Positions 1 through 8,524 of a stretch of 36,473 bases of DNA are shown here, piece by piece. Position 1 is the first letter of the stretch, and each line of letters begins with the position of its first letter. This DNA comes from G963669175 sp964648415 (GTDB lineage Bacteria; Electryoneota; Electryoneia; Electryoneales; Electryoneaceae): positions 1-36,473 of the forward strand of contig CAZYOC010000008.1 in the NCBI GenBank assembly GCA_964648415.1, written 5' to 3'. A program made the position numbers and the translations under genes. The notes beneath the pieces were generated by a model, which saw nothing but the letters and a program-made list of their open reading frames with translations, did not search any database and was not told the DNA's origin.

Positions 1-445
1 GTAAGAACATCAATACCATAGACTTACGGCTCATCAACTGTTTAACTCGGGTTTAGACCCGGGCAGCGATGACCCGTTTACACCTGGGACACCAGCGGCG
101 TCCATCGTTGTGGGAGATCGGTAATCCTGTTACCAACGACAAGCTGCCCGGGACAAATTGCTTTGACGGGAACGGTTCAGCGACATATCATAGCTGGCGC
201 AACGGAACACAAGGATCGACAGGATGTTTCGGAAAGGCCGGAACGGGTTATGGCAGCATGCGGGCGGTGCAGAACCCAGCCCACAGCAAGCTAGAACTGT
301 GGATACGTGGAGTCAAGGCGAAAAACCCAAAAGCCCTGAAAGGCGGAAAAGTAGCAAGGCGGTCAGACACGCATGATACCTGACCGAAAGCGTGGCCCGG
401 CAGGGAGCTTGCTCCCGTTCTTCAAAATCTCTGTTATGAATCCAC
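1..445. other. gene-free left edge
   Basis: No frame in this stretch reads like a protein: the longest one has no family resemblance and runs through a repeat. It holds one family A repeat (52-159). Nearer the ankyrin gene, the palindrome GGGAGCTTGCTCCC (about 401-414) could act as a weak end-of-transcript hairpin for that minus-strand gene. I see nothing else. Confidence 0.6.
52..159 (+). repeat. family A repeat, copy 1
   Basis: The left end reads TTTAGACCCGGGCAGCGA and the right end ACGACAAGCTGCCCGGGACA, so CCCGGGCAGC and GCTGCCCGGG form a perfect 10 bp terminal inverted repeat about 108 bp apart. The interior carries CATCGTTGTGGG, also found in the copy at 27.2 kb. The same two ends recur about ten more times in the window, in both orientations and always between genes. 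Confidence 0.75.
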
Positions 446-1123
446 CTACCGTTGAGCCTGGAACTCCGCCAGCAGGGACCGGAAGCGCTCGTACTTGTAC
501 TCGTCACCCTGCGCCAGTTCCAGGGGTGTTTTCCCGGCGGCGTCTTTTGCCAGGGGGTCGGCTCCGGCTTCCAGCAGCACCCGTCCGGTGGCCAGCGCGC
601 CCACTTCCGCCGCAAAATGGATGGGCCGTTTTTCCAGGTCGGTGGCGGTCGCGTGGGGGGCGGCGCCGTGTTTCAACAGGAGACGCGCCACGTTGACCGC
701 GTTGGCCGCCGCCGCCATGTGGATCGGCTCCACCTGGAACGGCCCGCCGCGCAAGGACGGGTCCGCGCCGTTCTCCAGCAACAGCATGGCGGTCTCTTCC
801 GCATTGATGCCCGAGGCGATCAACAGCGGGCTGAAACCTTGCCTGTCCTGGATGTTGACGTTGGCTCCGGCGTCGATCAGCAACCGAGTTACATTCACTG
901 CGTTGTTCAGCGCGGCCACGTGCAACGCTCCGCCGCCATGCTGGTTGGCCGTATCCGGATCACTTCCCTCCTGCAACAGGAACGCCGTCAACAGGGAATC
1001 GTTGGCCATGGCGGCGTCGAACAGGCTCTTGCCTTCCCATTCCTGGCGGAATTCGATCTTTTTCTCGCCGCACGAGGCGATCAGCAGGGCGAACAGGAGC
1101 GGGGCTGCGATACGTATCTTCAT
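446..1123 (-). CDS. ankyrin-repeat lipoprotein
   Basis: A 225-residue secreted ankyrin-repeat protein. The first 18 residues form a lipoprotein signal ending in the lipobox IASC, so it is probably anchored by Cys18 in a membrane facing the periplasm. The rest is about five to six ankyrin repeats, with the hallmarks LHVAA, LLLENGADP, IHMAAAANAVNVARLLL, IHFAAEVGA and a final KTPLELA. Ankyrin repeats mediate protein binding, and no catalytic motif is visible, so the partner is unknown. The start has an AGAGGA ribosome site just upstream. The gene stands alone between family A repeats. Ankyrin identity is firm; the cellular role is not known. Confidence 0.85.
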   Translation of the reverse strand: MKIRIAAPLLFALLIASCGEKKIEFRQEWEGKSLFDAAMANDSLLTAFLLQEGSDPDTANQHGGGALHVAALNNAVNVTRLLIDAGANVNIQDRQGFSPLLIASGINAEETAMLLLENGADPSLRGGPFQVEPIHMAAAANAVNVARLLLKHGAAPHATATDLEKRPIHFAAEVGALATGRVLLEAGADPLAKDAAGKTPLELAQGDEYKYERFRSLLAEFQAQR

Positions 1124-1170
1124 GGGTCCTCTTCCGGTCTGTGGGTGAACAAATTCAATCCACTTTGTGT

Positions 1171-1272
1171 CTGCCCGGGGCAGCTTGTCGCGTGAATGAT
1201 GCGACCTGACTTACGGTGCAATGAACGAGTGGCCGAATTGTCATGCAAGCTTCAGGTCGCTGCCCGGGTTTA
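1171..1272 (-). repeat. family A repeat, copy 2
   Basis: Reverse orientation: it begins CTGCCCGGGGCAGCTTGTCG and ends GGTCGCTGCCCGGGTTTA. It lies about 50 bp upstream of the ankyrin start and about 30 bp from copy 3, which points the other way. Confidence 0.75.
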
Positions 1273-1303
1273 CACTACGAACTGTAGCGGCTTGTCATGT
1301 GTT

Positions 1304-1413
1304 AGTCTAGACCCGGGCAGCGAAGACAAGCCTGAATAGACTTTCAACAGCATCGTTCATGGCTCAGGGTATGTTGTGCTATACCTTCTTACGACAAGCT
1401 GCCCGGGGCAAAT
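1304..1413 (+). repeat. family A repeat, copy 3
   Basis: The left end is AGTCTAGACCCGGGCAGCGA and the right end CGACAAGCTGCCCGGGGCAA. With copy 2 it makes an inverted pair filling nearly the whole 300 bp gap between the ankyrin gene and the DegT-fold gene. It ends about 11 bp past the 3' end of the DegT-fold gene. Confidence 0.75.
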
Positions 1414-1423
1414 GCCATCCATA

Positions 1424-2485
1424 TCAACCAGAAATCGCTTTTTCCGCGAGCGAGGACACCGCGTCGATCACGCGTTGCATCGCCGCCGCCTTCAGCCCGG
1501 GATACGAGGGCAACGACAGCAGCGTATCGTAGGCCACATCCGCACGCGGCGTGGGATACAGCTTCAGCCCTTGCGCGTTGGCACGGTAATCCAGCAGCGG
1601 CGGAAAGGCCGAGATGCCCAGCAGCCGCATCTTGTGCGTCCACTGTTCCGCCCGGCCGGGAACCTGGATGACGAAGCGCCGCCAGATGCGTCCCGGGAGC
1701 GCCTCCGGCAGACGGATCAGGCCATGCTCGTGCAGAACGGCAAAGGCGTCCAGATAAGCATCGGCCAGCACTTTGCGCGCAGCGGCGATCTCCGGCAGAC
1801 GCCTGAGCTGCACCCTCGCCAGCGCGGCGGTGAGGTCGTTGGGCTGGTCGCCCAGGCGGAACGGCGAAGCGGGCAGGCCGATGCAGGAACGGCTTTCCCG
1901 GATCACGTCGGCCAGGTCTTCTTCGTCGGTCAACACCACCGCGCCGCCGTTGGCCCCCACCAGGCTCTCCCGGTCCAGCGACAGGATCACCAGATCACTC
2001 TCCGCGCCCATCCCGCCGCTGCCCAGGCCGTGCGAACAGTCTTCGATCACCGGCAACTTCAGGGTATGCAGCGCCTGAAAATCCAACGGGCAGCCGAACA
2101 GGTGCGGCAGGATCACCGCGCAGGTGTGATCGTTCAACACCCACGGGACCTGGTCCAGATCGGTCAGCCAGGTCTCTTCGTCAATGTCCACCGTGACCGG
2201 TTTCGCGCCGGAGGCGAGGACGCCGTTGGGCAGCTCCACCGGGCCGTAGGCGGGCAGGATGATCTCGTCGTCGGGTTCCACCCCCAGCGCCATCAGGGAC
2301 AGACGGACTGCGGCCACGTAGGAGCCCACCATCACCGCGTAGCGCCTTCCGGAAAAGCCGGCGAACGCTGCCTCGAGCTCACGGGTTTCGCGTCCCGCAC
2401 TCCATTGCCCCCGCTTCACGACACGCGACACCGCCTCCACCTCGTGGGAGCCGAACGTCGGTTTGTCGTGAGGAATGTGGGTCAT
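1424..2485 (-). CDS. DegT/DnrJ/EryC1/StrS-fold protein lacking the PLP lysine
   Basis: This 353-residue protein follows the DegT/DnrJ/EryC1/StrS sugar-aminotransferase family (fold type I, PLP) along its length: the opening HDKPTFGSHEVEAV, VGSYVAAVRLSL near 53-64, DDEIILPAY near 72-80, AVILPHLFGCP near 123-133, and VIEDCSHGLGS with the PLP-ring Asp149. In the family the next block is SFxxxK followed by GEGG, the Lys carrying PLP. Here residues 169-181 read SLDRESLVGANGG with no lysine, Ser174 or Glu173 standing in its place. It therefore probably cannot transaminate and may be a binding, regulatory or dehydratase-like relative (ColD-type enzymes replace the Lys with His). It is third in a minus-strand run after the DUF362 and membrane genes, with a 70 bp gap. 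Confidence 0.85.
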   Translation of the reverse strand: MTHIPHDKPTFGSHEVEAVSRVVKRGQWSAGRETRELEAAFAGFSGRRYAVMVGSYVAAVRLSLMALGVEPDDEIILPAYGPVELPNGVLASGAKPVTVDIDEETWLTDLDQVPWVLNDHTCAVILPHLFGCPLDFQALHTLKLPVIEDCSHGLGSGGMGAESDLVILSLDRESLVGANGGAVVLTDEEDLADVIRESRSCIGLPASPFRLGDQPNDLTAALARVQLRRLPEIAAARKVLADAYLDAFAVLHEHGLIRLPEALPGRIWRRFVIQVPGRAEQWTHKMRLLGISAFPPLLDYRANAQGLKLYPTPRADVAYDTLLSLPSYPGLKAAAMQRVIDAVSSLAEKAISG

Positions 2486-2555
2486 GAGTGAAATCCGAGT
2501 CGTTGTGTCGCATCAAATATACGGCGCGCGGTCGAACAAGGGAACCGCTGCAGTA

Positions 2556-3479
2556 TCATTGCAACCAGGCCATGCCCGCGGCCAGAAGCAGCGAGGCCGT
2601 GAACGCCGCCACACTGCGCCAGCCACGGTGCGGGATCGCCAGCACCAGCACCGCGCAGACGAGCAGCAGCACCGCGAACCCGTACATCTCCACCTGTTGA
2701 TGCAGCAGGAACAGCCCGAGCCCGCCGAGGGTGGCCGCCACATAAAGCACAACAGTCAGCCACGCCGCTTTTTTCGGCGCGAATCCGGACAGGGCATGCA
2801 GCAGGTGGGCGGTCACGGCCATCACAGGCAGCGCAGGCCCGGCGCCGATCAGCAGCAGGAAACTGCTCCAGCGTCCGGTGAGTCCGCCCTGTCCCAGCCA
2901 CGCCGCCAGGCTCCGGCCGCACAACAGCAGCAAGGCCCACTCAACCGGGGGATACAGCCGCAGGGGGTGGAGCAGCTCGCGCCAGGGCGAGTCGACCAGC
3001 CACAACACGCCGAACCCGGCGCACCATGCCGCGATAAACCCTCCCGCGACCCACAGGCTGCTATGACGTTGCGCCATGAGAGCCGGTTGCTGCCGTTTCC
3101 ACAACCGGTACGCCAGCGCGAGGCCCAGCAGCATCAGGATTGGTTGCGCCACGCTGAGCGGGGTGGAATCGTACACCGGCGCCACACCGACATTGCCGTA
3201 CGCCGCCACCAGCACTGCGGCCATCAGGGCGGCGATGTCGCTGCGAAACAGGACACGGCCCGCAGGCAGGGTCAGCCAGAGTACCAGCGCCTGGGTCACG
3301 AACACGCCGCCGAGGGAGAGCGAGACGTCAAAACCGGGGGTGGTGATACGAACGGTGGCGAGGGCGGCGAAACCGAAGGAAAGCAGTACGCGTTCCGGAC
3401 CGGCGAGAGTAAACGCCCGCCAGCGGCGCAACGGGTTGAGCGGCCGGGCGGGCGCGGAAGTGTCGGGGTTCACGATCAC
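2556..3479 (-). CDS. polytopic membrane protein of unknown function
   Basis: About 307 residues, mostly hydrophobic, with roughly eight to nine membrane segments (for example near 33-50, 55-75, 84-100, 112-125, 145-165, 180-195, 205-225, 240-258 and 265-300) and a basic N-terminus ending PLRRWR. I recognise no family motif. The start appears to be GTG (3479, or GTG at 3473) with no clear ribosome site. It begins only 4 bp after the stop of the DUF362 gene, which suggests translational coupling and a shared membrane process. A redox or quinone-linked role beside DUF362 would be speculation. Confidence 0.7.
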   Translation of the reverse strand: MIVNPDTSAPARPLNPLRRWRAFTLAGPERVLLSFGFAALATVRITTPGFDVSLSLGGVFVTQALVLWLTLPAGRVLFRSDIAALMAAVLVAAYGNVGVAPVYDSTPLSVAQPILMLLGLALAYRLWKRQQPALMAQRHSSLWVAGGFIAAWCAGFGVLWLVDSPWRELLHPLRLYPPVEWALLLLCGRSLAAWLGQGGLTGRWSSFLLLIGAGPALPVMAVTAHLLHALSGFAPKKAAWLTVVLYVAATLGGLGLFLLHQQVEMYGFAVLLLVCAVLVLAIPHRGWRSVAAFTASLLLAAGMAWLQ

Positions 3480-3483
3480 CGGA

Positions 3484-4383
3484 TCAGATAAACGAGAATT
3501 CGAGGGGCTGCTGCGCCGCCGTATCCAGCGATCCCAGCCCGGCTTCGTGGGAGTAGCGTAGCCACCCCAGCGACATCGGCTCCAGACCGAACAGTTTCAC
3601 GCCCCAGGCGTCGACCAGCACCGGGTCGGTTCCCGCCAGGACGGTATCCCACTGTTCCACATCGCCCAGGTTGCCCCCGGAGGGACCGTTGGCGCGAAGA
3701 ATCCGGGTCGCGTCGACCAGTGTCAAGTCGGGCGTCAGCACACGGTTCAAATCGGCGAGCTTGCGGTCGAAATTGGAGTGGATTTTCCCCCGGTTCCGCC
3801 CGATCAGGCCCATGGTGTTCTTCAGGCCCAGTGACAGACGCGACAGGGAGTGGTGCTTCATCACCGGCAGGTTGATGTACACATCCGCCTCGAGAACATC
3901 CCGGTAGTATTCCCACTTGTCCAGCACGAAACCGTTGATGTCCACAGTCTCGAACAGCGAATCCCGAATGAAGCGGACGCTCGCGCCGGCGTCGTCCATG
4001 GCCTTTTCCACGCCGCTGTTGGTGTAGCAGCGCCGCGCTTCCTGACAGGTCCGGTCGAACGCCAGCACCTTGTCCGCGCCCGCCTGGAGGCACAGCTTCA
4101 CCATTTCCGCCGCGACCTGGGGATTGGTATTGGCGGCGTATTCCGGGCTCCGGTCCCAACTCATGTTGGGTTTGATGACGACCCGCTGGCCGGGTTTGAC
4201 GAAACGCTCGATGCCGCCCATCAGCTCAAGAGCTTTGCGGACCAATTGAGCGGGGTCGCCGTTTTTCACCAGCACCAGGTCCGCCTGCTGCTGCTCGGCG
4301 AACGCTTTGACCGTGGGAAACCCCAGGAAGAAACCGCCGGCGGTGGCGGCGCCGGTGGCGCGCAGAAAGGAACGTCGCTGCAT
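3484..4383 (-). CDS. Tat-exported DUF362 domain protein
   Basis: A 299-residue DUF362 protein. The N-terminus MQRRSFLRATGAATAGGFF is a textbook twin-arginine signal (RRSFLRA plus hydrophobic stretch), so it should be exported folded, usually a sign of a bound cofactor. DUF362 hallmarks follow: VVIKPNMSW, the segment LCLQAGADKVLAFDRT, NLPVMKHHSLSRLSLGLKNTMGLIG and LVDATRILRANGPSGG. I see no CxxC ferredoxin motif, unlike some relatives. The frame stays open upstream into the N gap, but the Tat signal and a GAGGA site about 12 bp upstream fix the start at 4383. It heads the three-gene operon. The reaction is unknown for the family. Confidence 0.88.
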   Translation of the reverse strand: MQRRSFLRATGAATAGGFFLGFPTVKAFAEQQQADLVLVKNGDPAQLVRKALELMGGIERFVKPGQRVVIKPNMSWDRSPEYAANTNPQVAAEMVKLCLQAGADKVLAFDRTCQEARRCYTNSGVEKAMDDAGASVRFIRDSLFETVDINGFVLDKWEYYRDVLEADVYINLPVMKHHSLSRLSLGLKNTMGLIGRNRGKIHSNFDRKLADLNRVLTPDLTLVDATRILRANGPSGGNLGDVEQWDTVLAGTDPVLVDAWGVKLFGLEPMSLGWLRYSHEAGLGSLDTAAQQPLEFSFI

Positions 4384-4562
4384 GGAATATGCGTCCTCGT
4401 TGTGGTCTCGTCCACCCGTAACATACAAACCGGTGAGAACCCACGCCAGCCGAGGGGTGCGGAAAAAAGGACGGGGAAAGTCGGGAGAAAAGTAACAGTC
4501 CCTTTTCCCCTTGGTGAAGAAAATGGGACTGCTACTCTTTTCCGCTGTAAGAAACTGCACTG

Positions 4563-4662
4563 NNNNNNNNNNNNNNNNNNNNNNNNNNNNNNNNNNNNNN
4601 NNNNNNNNNNNNNNNNNNNNNNNNNNNNNNNNNNNNNNNNNNNNNNNNNNNNNNNNNNNNNN
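4563..4662. other. assembly gap of 100 N
   Basis: Exactly 100 Ns, the usual placeholder for a scaffold join of unknown length. The flank after the gap (CGGAAACATCG, then GAAAAGGTAACAGTCCCC) matches the interior and right end of family C elements. The break is therefore probably repeat-induced, and the true missing length is unknown. Confidence 0.95.
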
Positions 4663-4727
4663 CGGAAACATCGTTGTGAATGTTAGCTGATAGCACACTT
4701 TGAAAAGGTAACAGTCCCCTTTTCCCC

Positions 4728-4857
4728 CTGTTTATTCTGGATTCCTGCTTTCGCAGGAATGACATCATGGGACAATTTATTCGACAATTACTATATTCTG
4801 GATTCCTGCTTTCGCAGGAATGACATCATGGGACATTTTATTCGACAATTACTATAT
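4728..4857 (+). repeat. family B MITE, two tandem 3' parts
   Basis: Two head-to-tail copies of the right portion of family B: each has TTCTGGATTCCTGC, the hairpin loop TTTC, GCAGGAATGACATCATGGGA and the end AATTACTATA. The left end TATAGTGGTTCTTGC is missing from both. Tandem duplication of a truncated element is the simplest reading. Confidence 0.7.
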
Positions 4858-4865
4858 AACCATGT

Positions 4866-4950
4866 GAAAAGTGGTACAGTTACCTTTTCGGAAACAGAGG
4901 TGAGTATATCCGGGAATGGTTCGTTTTGAAAAGGTAACAGTCCCCTTTTC
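4866..4950. repeat. family C element, copy 1
   Basis: Left end GAAAAGTGGTACAGTTACC and right end GGTAACAGTCCCCTTTTC are near-perfect inverted repeats, extended by GTG/CAC on either side. The spacer begins CGGAAACAG as in the 21 kb copies. The right end overlaps the last bases of the histidine kinase gene, whose TGA lies at 4949-4951, so the end of the element would fold right after the stop and could act as a terminator or mRNA stabiliser. Confidence 0.75.
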
Positions 4951-7900
4951 ACTCCTCGAAAGGATCGTTCAAAACACGACGCAGGGTCTGGGAGAACAGC
5001 GGCAGCGGGAAAGGTTTTTTCAGGACGTGCAAGCCCGGGATCTCGCCATCCTCGTACTTGCCGCCGTCCTCGCTGCTGTAGCAGGCCAGCAGCGGCAGGG
5101 AGTCGCGTACCGCGCGTACCTGTTGCAGGCAGGTTTCCAGGTCATCCGGCCGGCGGAGGCAATTGAGCACCACCAGGTCGATCGCCTGTGCTGTCGCTTC
5201 GAGGAAAGCGAGCGCCCACTCACGATCTGCGGTAACGTGGACGTTATACCCCAGTCGTGTCAGCATATGATTCAGCGACAGGTCGTCTTCCGCCGCCTGG
5301 TTTATCAACAGGACCGTTTCCTCTTGGCTCGCCCGGATCGTTGGTTTGTCCTGCGGTGTGACTTCAGCGGGGGAAATTCGCGCGGGAAAGTAGAGGTCCA
5401 CACGAGTCCCTTTGTCGCGTTCGCTGACGATCGCGATATCGCCGCCGTGATGCTTCACAATCCCGTAGACCGCCGCCATCCCCATGCCTCGGCCGGTGAA
5501 CTTGGTGGAAAACATGGGTTCGAACACACGAGCCCGCACTTCGGGCGCCATACCGGTGCCGGTGTCCGTGACCCTGATATGCACATGGTCGCCGGGTTCA
5601 AGCTCCAGCTTGGGCGAGAGGTTTTCCAGCGGGACCGCCACGGTTTTGGTCTCAACCCGAACCGTCCCCGTTTCCGGAATCGCCTCGACCGCATTGCGGA
5701 TCACGTGCATCAGCGCCATGTGAAGCTGGGAGGAATCGGCTTCGATCCGGGCCAACTCCCTGTGGAGATCGAAGACGAAGCGGACGCCGCTCGGATTGGA
5801 CGTCAGCAGGGAACGGTAGACGTTGTCGATCACAGTGTTCACATCGAGCGCGCGCGGGAAGTATTTCCCCTGCCGGGAGAACGCGAGCATTTCCTGGGCC
5901 AGGTTGCCGGCCTTTTCCGCGGCGTGGATGACCTCGGACAGCAGCTCGTTCATCTCCGGGTCGTTGCCCAGGTCGAGCTGCAAGAGTTCGGCGTTGCCCA
6001 TCACGCCGACCATCAGGTTGTTGATGTCGTGGGCGACCCCGCCGGCCAGGGTGGCGGTGCCTTCCAGTTTGCTCTTTTCCAGCGTGATTTCCTGGGCGCG
6101 CCGCTGGTCGGTGACGTCCAGCCCCACTTCCACCACGTTCTGGACAATCCTCTCGTCATCCAGAACGGGGTAGGCCCGGAGCCGCCAGATGCGGCCGTCG
6201 GGAGTCGCCATATCGTCGGTTTCCACCCGGCCGGTGCGAAACGCTTTCTCCACGGGACAGTCCTCGCAGGGTTCGTCGCGATGATGCCATAATTCAAAGC
6301 AGCGTTTCCCCTTGATCTCGTCGGTCTGCAAGCCCACGGACTCCGCCGCCGAGCGGTTGCCCCACTGGATTTCCAGGTTCTTGTCGTGCAGCGCCACCAT
6401 TTCAGCCATGGAATCCAGGATGGCGGATTTCTCTCGTTCCGCCTGCCGCATGGCGCGTTCCGCCTCCATCCGGTCCGTGATGTCCACCGACACGCCAAGC
6501 ACTCCGGTCTGGCCGTTCTGCAAACGAATGGGCGACTTCGTGGTCAGGAAGGTGTGTGTCTGTCCCTGCACATCCTGATAGGTTTCTTCGACACAGAAAG
6601 GTCGGCCCGTTTCCAACACCCGCCGGTCGTGTTGGTCGTATTGGGTCAGCTCGTCCGGGTTGGGCAACAGGTCGCGAAGATGTTTGCCAACAATGTCGGA
6701 GATGGACATTTCAAAAAGGTCTGCCAGCGCTCGGTTGGCCATCAGGAACTTCCCGCCGGCGTTTTTCACAAAGATCGGGTTGGGGTCGGTGTCGACGATA
6801 TCCAGTACGAAGCGGCGCTCGCTTTCGAGCTGCTCCTCGACCAGTTTCTTTTCCGTAATGTCACGAGTTACGCTGCCGATGCGATAGCCGCCATCGGCTC
6901 GGATCAGGTAGGCACGTTGTTCCACATGGCGCGCCTGCCCGTCCTGATGAAGAATGCGAACCTCGGTGGTCTCACGGTCCCAGGGCGCTTCACCGGTCAC
7001 CAGCGCCAGTTGCACCAGTTCACGAAGGCGTTCGAGAGGGATCTTTGCCCGGTCTTCCGGCAGGGCGACCTCGTGCTGCACGTCCCAGACGGCGCGGCCG
7101 ATCACCCGGTCACGTGACAACCCGGTTAATTCCTCCTGGGCGCGGTTCCACTCGATGATGACGCCGTTCTCGTCCGCCAGCACCACACCATCGGCCGTCT
7201 GGTCCACCAGTTCGCGATACTTCTGCACGCTTTGCCGCAGTTCCTTTTCTGCCTGCAACCGGCGGCTGATGTCCCGAGTCACGCCAATGGTGTAATCCGG
7301 CTTGCCCTCCTCGTCGAAGACAGTTGTCGAGTGGATTTCCACCGGAACGATGGAGCCGTCCTTGCGGACAAACTCATATTCCCGCACCCCGCTGGGATTC
7401 TCCGGGCTGCGCTCGGACAACTCTACGACGGCCTTTTGCAGGGATTCTTCGGTGAAATAGTCCTGTACCGACAGGTTCAGCGCTTCCTGAATGGAATAAC
7501 CGAGGAGTTTCTCCACCGAGGGACTGACGAAGGATATCGTCAGGTCTTTCTCCAAACGCCAGACCAGGTCCTCGATGTTGTCGGCAATCAAACGGAAGCG
7601 CCGCTCGCTTTCGGCCAGCGCCTGTTCCGCCAGTTTGTGCTCGGTGATGTCCTCGACCGTGCCCTCGTAATACAGCACCCCGCCGTCCCGGTCCCGCACA
7701 CAGTGTGCGTTCTCCCGCACGTAAATGAAGCTGCCGTCCTGATGCCTCCAAACCGACTCGAGGCCGCGAATCTCCCCCTCCTCCTCGAGTTTCTTTCTGA
7801 ACTCCTCCCGTGAATAGTCCGGGGCGAAATACTGTGCGTCTTCCAGGTTGCGGGAAAAGCAGTTGCCATCCTTAAAGCCCAGCATGCGGCTCAGGGCGGG

Positions 7901-8524
7901 GTTTTGCAGCAGGATCTCGCCGTCGGGAGTGGTACGGTACAGACCGATGGAGCTGTTTTCATACAGCGAACGGAACTTTTCTTCGCTTTCCCGCAGTTTT
8001 TTCTCCACGCAGCGGCGCTCGGTGATATCCTGGACCGCGCCCAGGATGTGTTTCACGGAACCGTCGTCGGCCAACTCCGCGCGGACGTGGATCTGCACAC
8101 AGCGCTGTTCGCCGTCGGGACGCAGGATGCGGGCGGTCAGTTCGAAGGGGGTGTGCTGGTGAACGGCCGTCTCAATGGCGTGGCCGACACGAGGGGCGTC
8201 CTCGGGGTGGAAAAGACCAAACATCTCCCCTCGTCCGGGCGAGGGCTTGTCCGGATCCATGCCGTGGATGTGATAGAGTTCCCTGGACCAGAACCCTTCG
8301 CCTGTGTTCGGGTCGAAGGTGAAGCTGCCCACATGAGCCATGCGCTGGGCCTGCTCCAGCCAGTTACTTGTCACTTCCCGGGACGTGCGTTCAGGGGGGG
8401 TAACGTGGGGAGATGGGTCACCGGGGCGAGTGGGGGGCGATTCCGACTCCAACTCGCGGATCTGATCCCGGGCGGCTTGCAGCTCGGCGATCAGCTCTCT
8501 CTTTGTCTTCCGCTCATCCTTCAT
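4949..8524 (-). CDS. six-PAS hybrid sensor histidine kinase with degenerate receiver
   Basis: A 1191-residue sensor kinase without a signal peptide or membrane segment, so probably cytoplasmic. An N-terminal coiled coil (5-30) is followed by six PAS/PAC units near 51-175, 178-298, 303-425, 430-560, 566-690 and 697-815; five PAC motifs end in DIT or DIS. PAS6 carries a C742...C753-x2-C756-P cluster that could bind metal or sense redox. The kinase core has the H-box GGVAHDINN (His832), N-box RNAVEAIP (Asn944), VTDTGTGM (Asp987) and the glycine-rich GRGMGMA. The C-terminal receiver-like domain (about 1068-1185) keeps Lys1169/1170 before PF but has Asn1121 where the phospho-Asp should be, so it is probably not phosphorylated. 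The start has an AGGAGG site. No response regulator lies next to it. The sensed signal is unknown. Confidence 0.92.
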   Translation of the reverse strand: MKDERKTKRELIAELQAARDQIRELESESPPTRPGDPSPHVTPPERTSREVTSNWLEQAQRMAHVGSFTFDPNTGEGFWSRELYHIHGMDPDKPSPGRGEMFGLFHPEDAPRVGHAIETAVHQHTPFELTARILRPDGEQRCVQIHVRAELADDGSVKHILGAVQDITERRCVEKKLRESEEKFRSLYENSSIGLYRTTPDGEILLQNPALSRMLGFKDGNCFSRNLEDAQYFAPDYSREEFRKKLEEEGEIRGLESVWRHQDGSFIYVRENAHCVRDRDGGVLYYEGTVEDITEHKLAEQALAESERRFRLIADNIEDLVWRLEKDLTISFVSPSVEKLLGYSIQEALNLSVQDYFTEESLQKAVVELSERSPENPSGVREYEFVRKDGSIVPVEIHSTTVFDEEGKPDYTIGVTRDISRRLQAEKELRQSVQKYRELVDQTADGVVLADENGVIIEWNRAQEELTGLSRDRVIGRAVWDVQHEVALPEDRAKIPLERLRELVQLALVTGEAPWDRETTEVRILHQDGQARHVEQRAYLIRADGGYRIGSVTRDITEKKLVEEQLESERRFVLDIVDTDPNPIFVKNAGGKFLMANRALADLFEMSISDIVGKHLRDLLPNPDELTQYDQHDRRVLETGRPFCVEETYQDVQGQTHTFLTTKSPIRLQNGQTGVLGVSVDITDRMEAERAMRQAEREKSAILDSMAEMVALHDKNLEIQWGNRSAAESVGLQTDEIKGKRCFELWHHRDEPCEDCPVEKAFRTGRVETDDMATPDGRIWRLRAYPVLDDERIVQNVVEVGLDVTDQRRAQEITLEKSKLEGTATLAGGVAHDINNLMVGVMGNAELLQLDLGNDPEMNELLSEVIHAAEKAGNLAQEMLAFSRQGKYFPRALDVNTVIDNVYRSLLTSNPSGVRFVFDLHRELARIEADSSQLHMALMHVIRNAVEAIPETGTVRVETKTVAVPLENLSPKLELEPGDHVHIRVTDTGTGMAPEVRARVFEPMFSTKFTGRGMGMAAVYGIVKHHGGDIAIVSERDKGTRVDLYFPARISPAEVTPQDKPTIRASQEETVLLINQAAEDDLSLNHMLTRLGYNVHVTADREWALAFLEATAQAIDLVVLNCLRRPDDLETCLQQVRAVRDSLPLLACYSSEDGGKYEDGEIPGLHVLKKPFPLPLFSQTLRRVLNDPFEE

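Larger units (their letters stand above)
4384..4948. other. repeat-filled intergenic region containing an assembly gap
   Basis: No gene. It contains family C ends at 4486-4508, 4516-4542 and 4702-4724, two tandem partial family B copies (4728-4857), a whole family C element (4866-4950) and 100 Ns. The promoter of the DUF362 operon must lie near 4384-4480; I cannot pick it out. Confidence 0.7.

Noticed and set aside
4916..6292. Long plus-strand frame opposite the histidine kinase
   Set aside because: It starts inside a family C repeat and has no recognisable domain; the kinase motifs are on the other strand.
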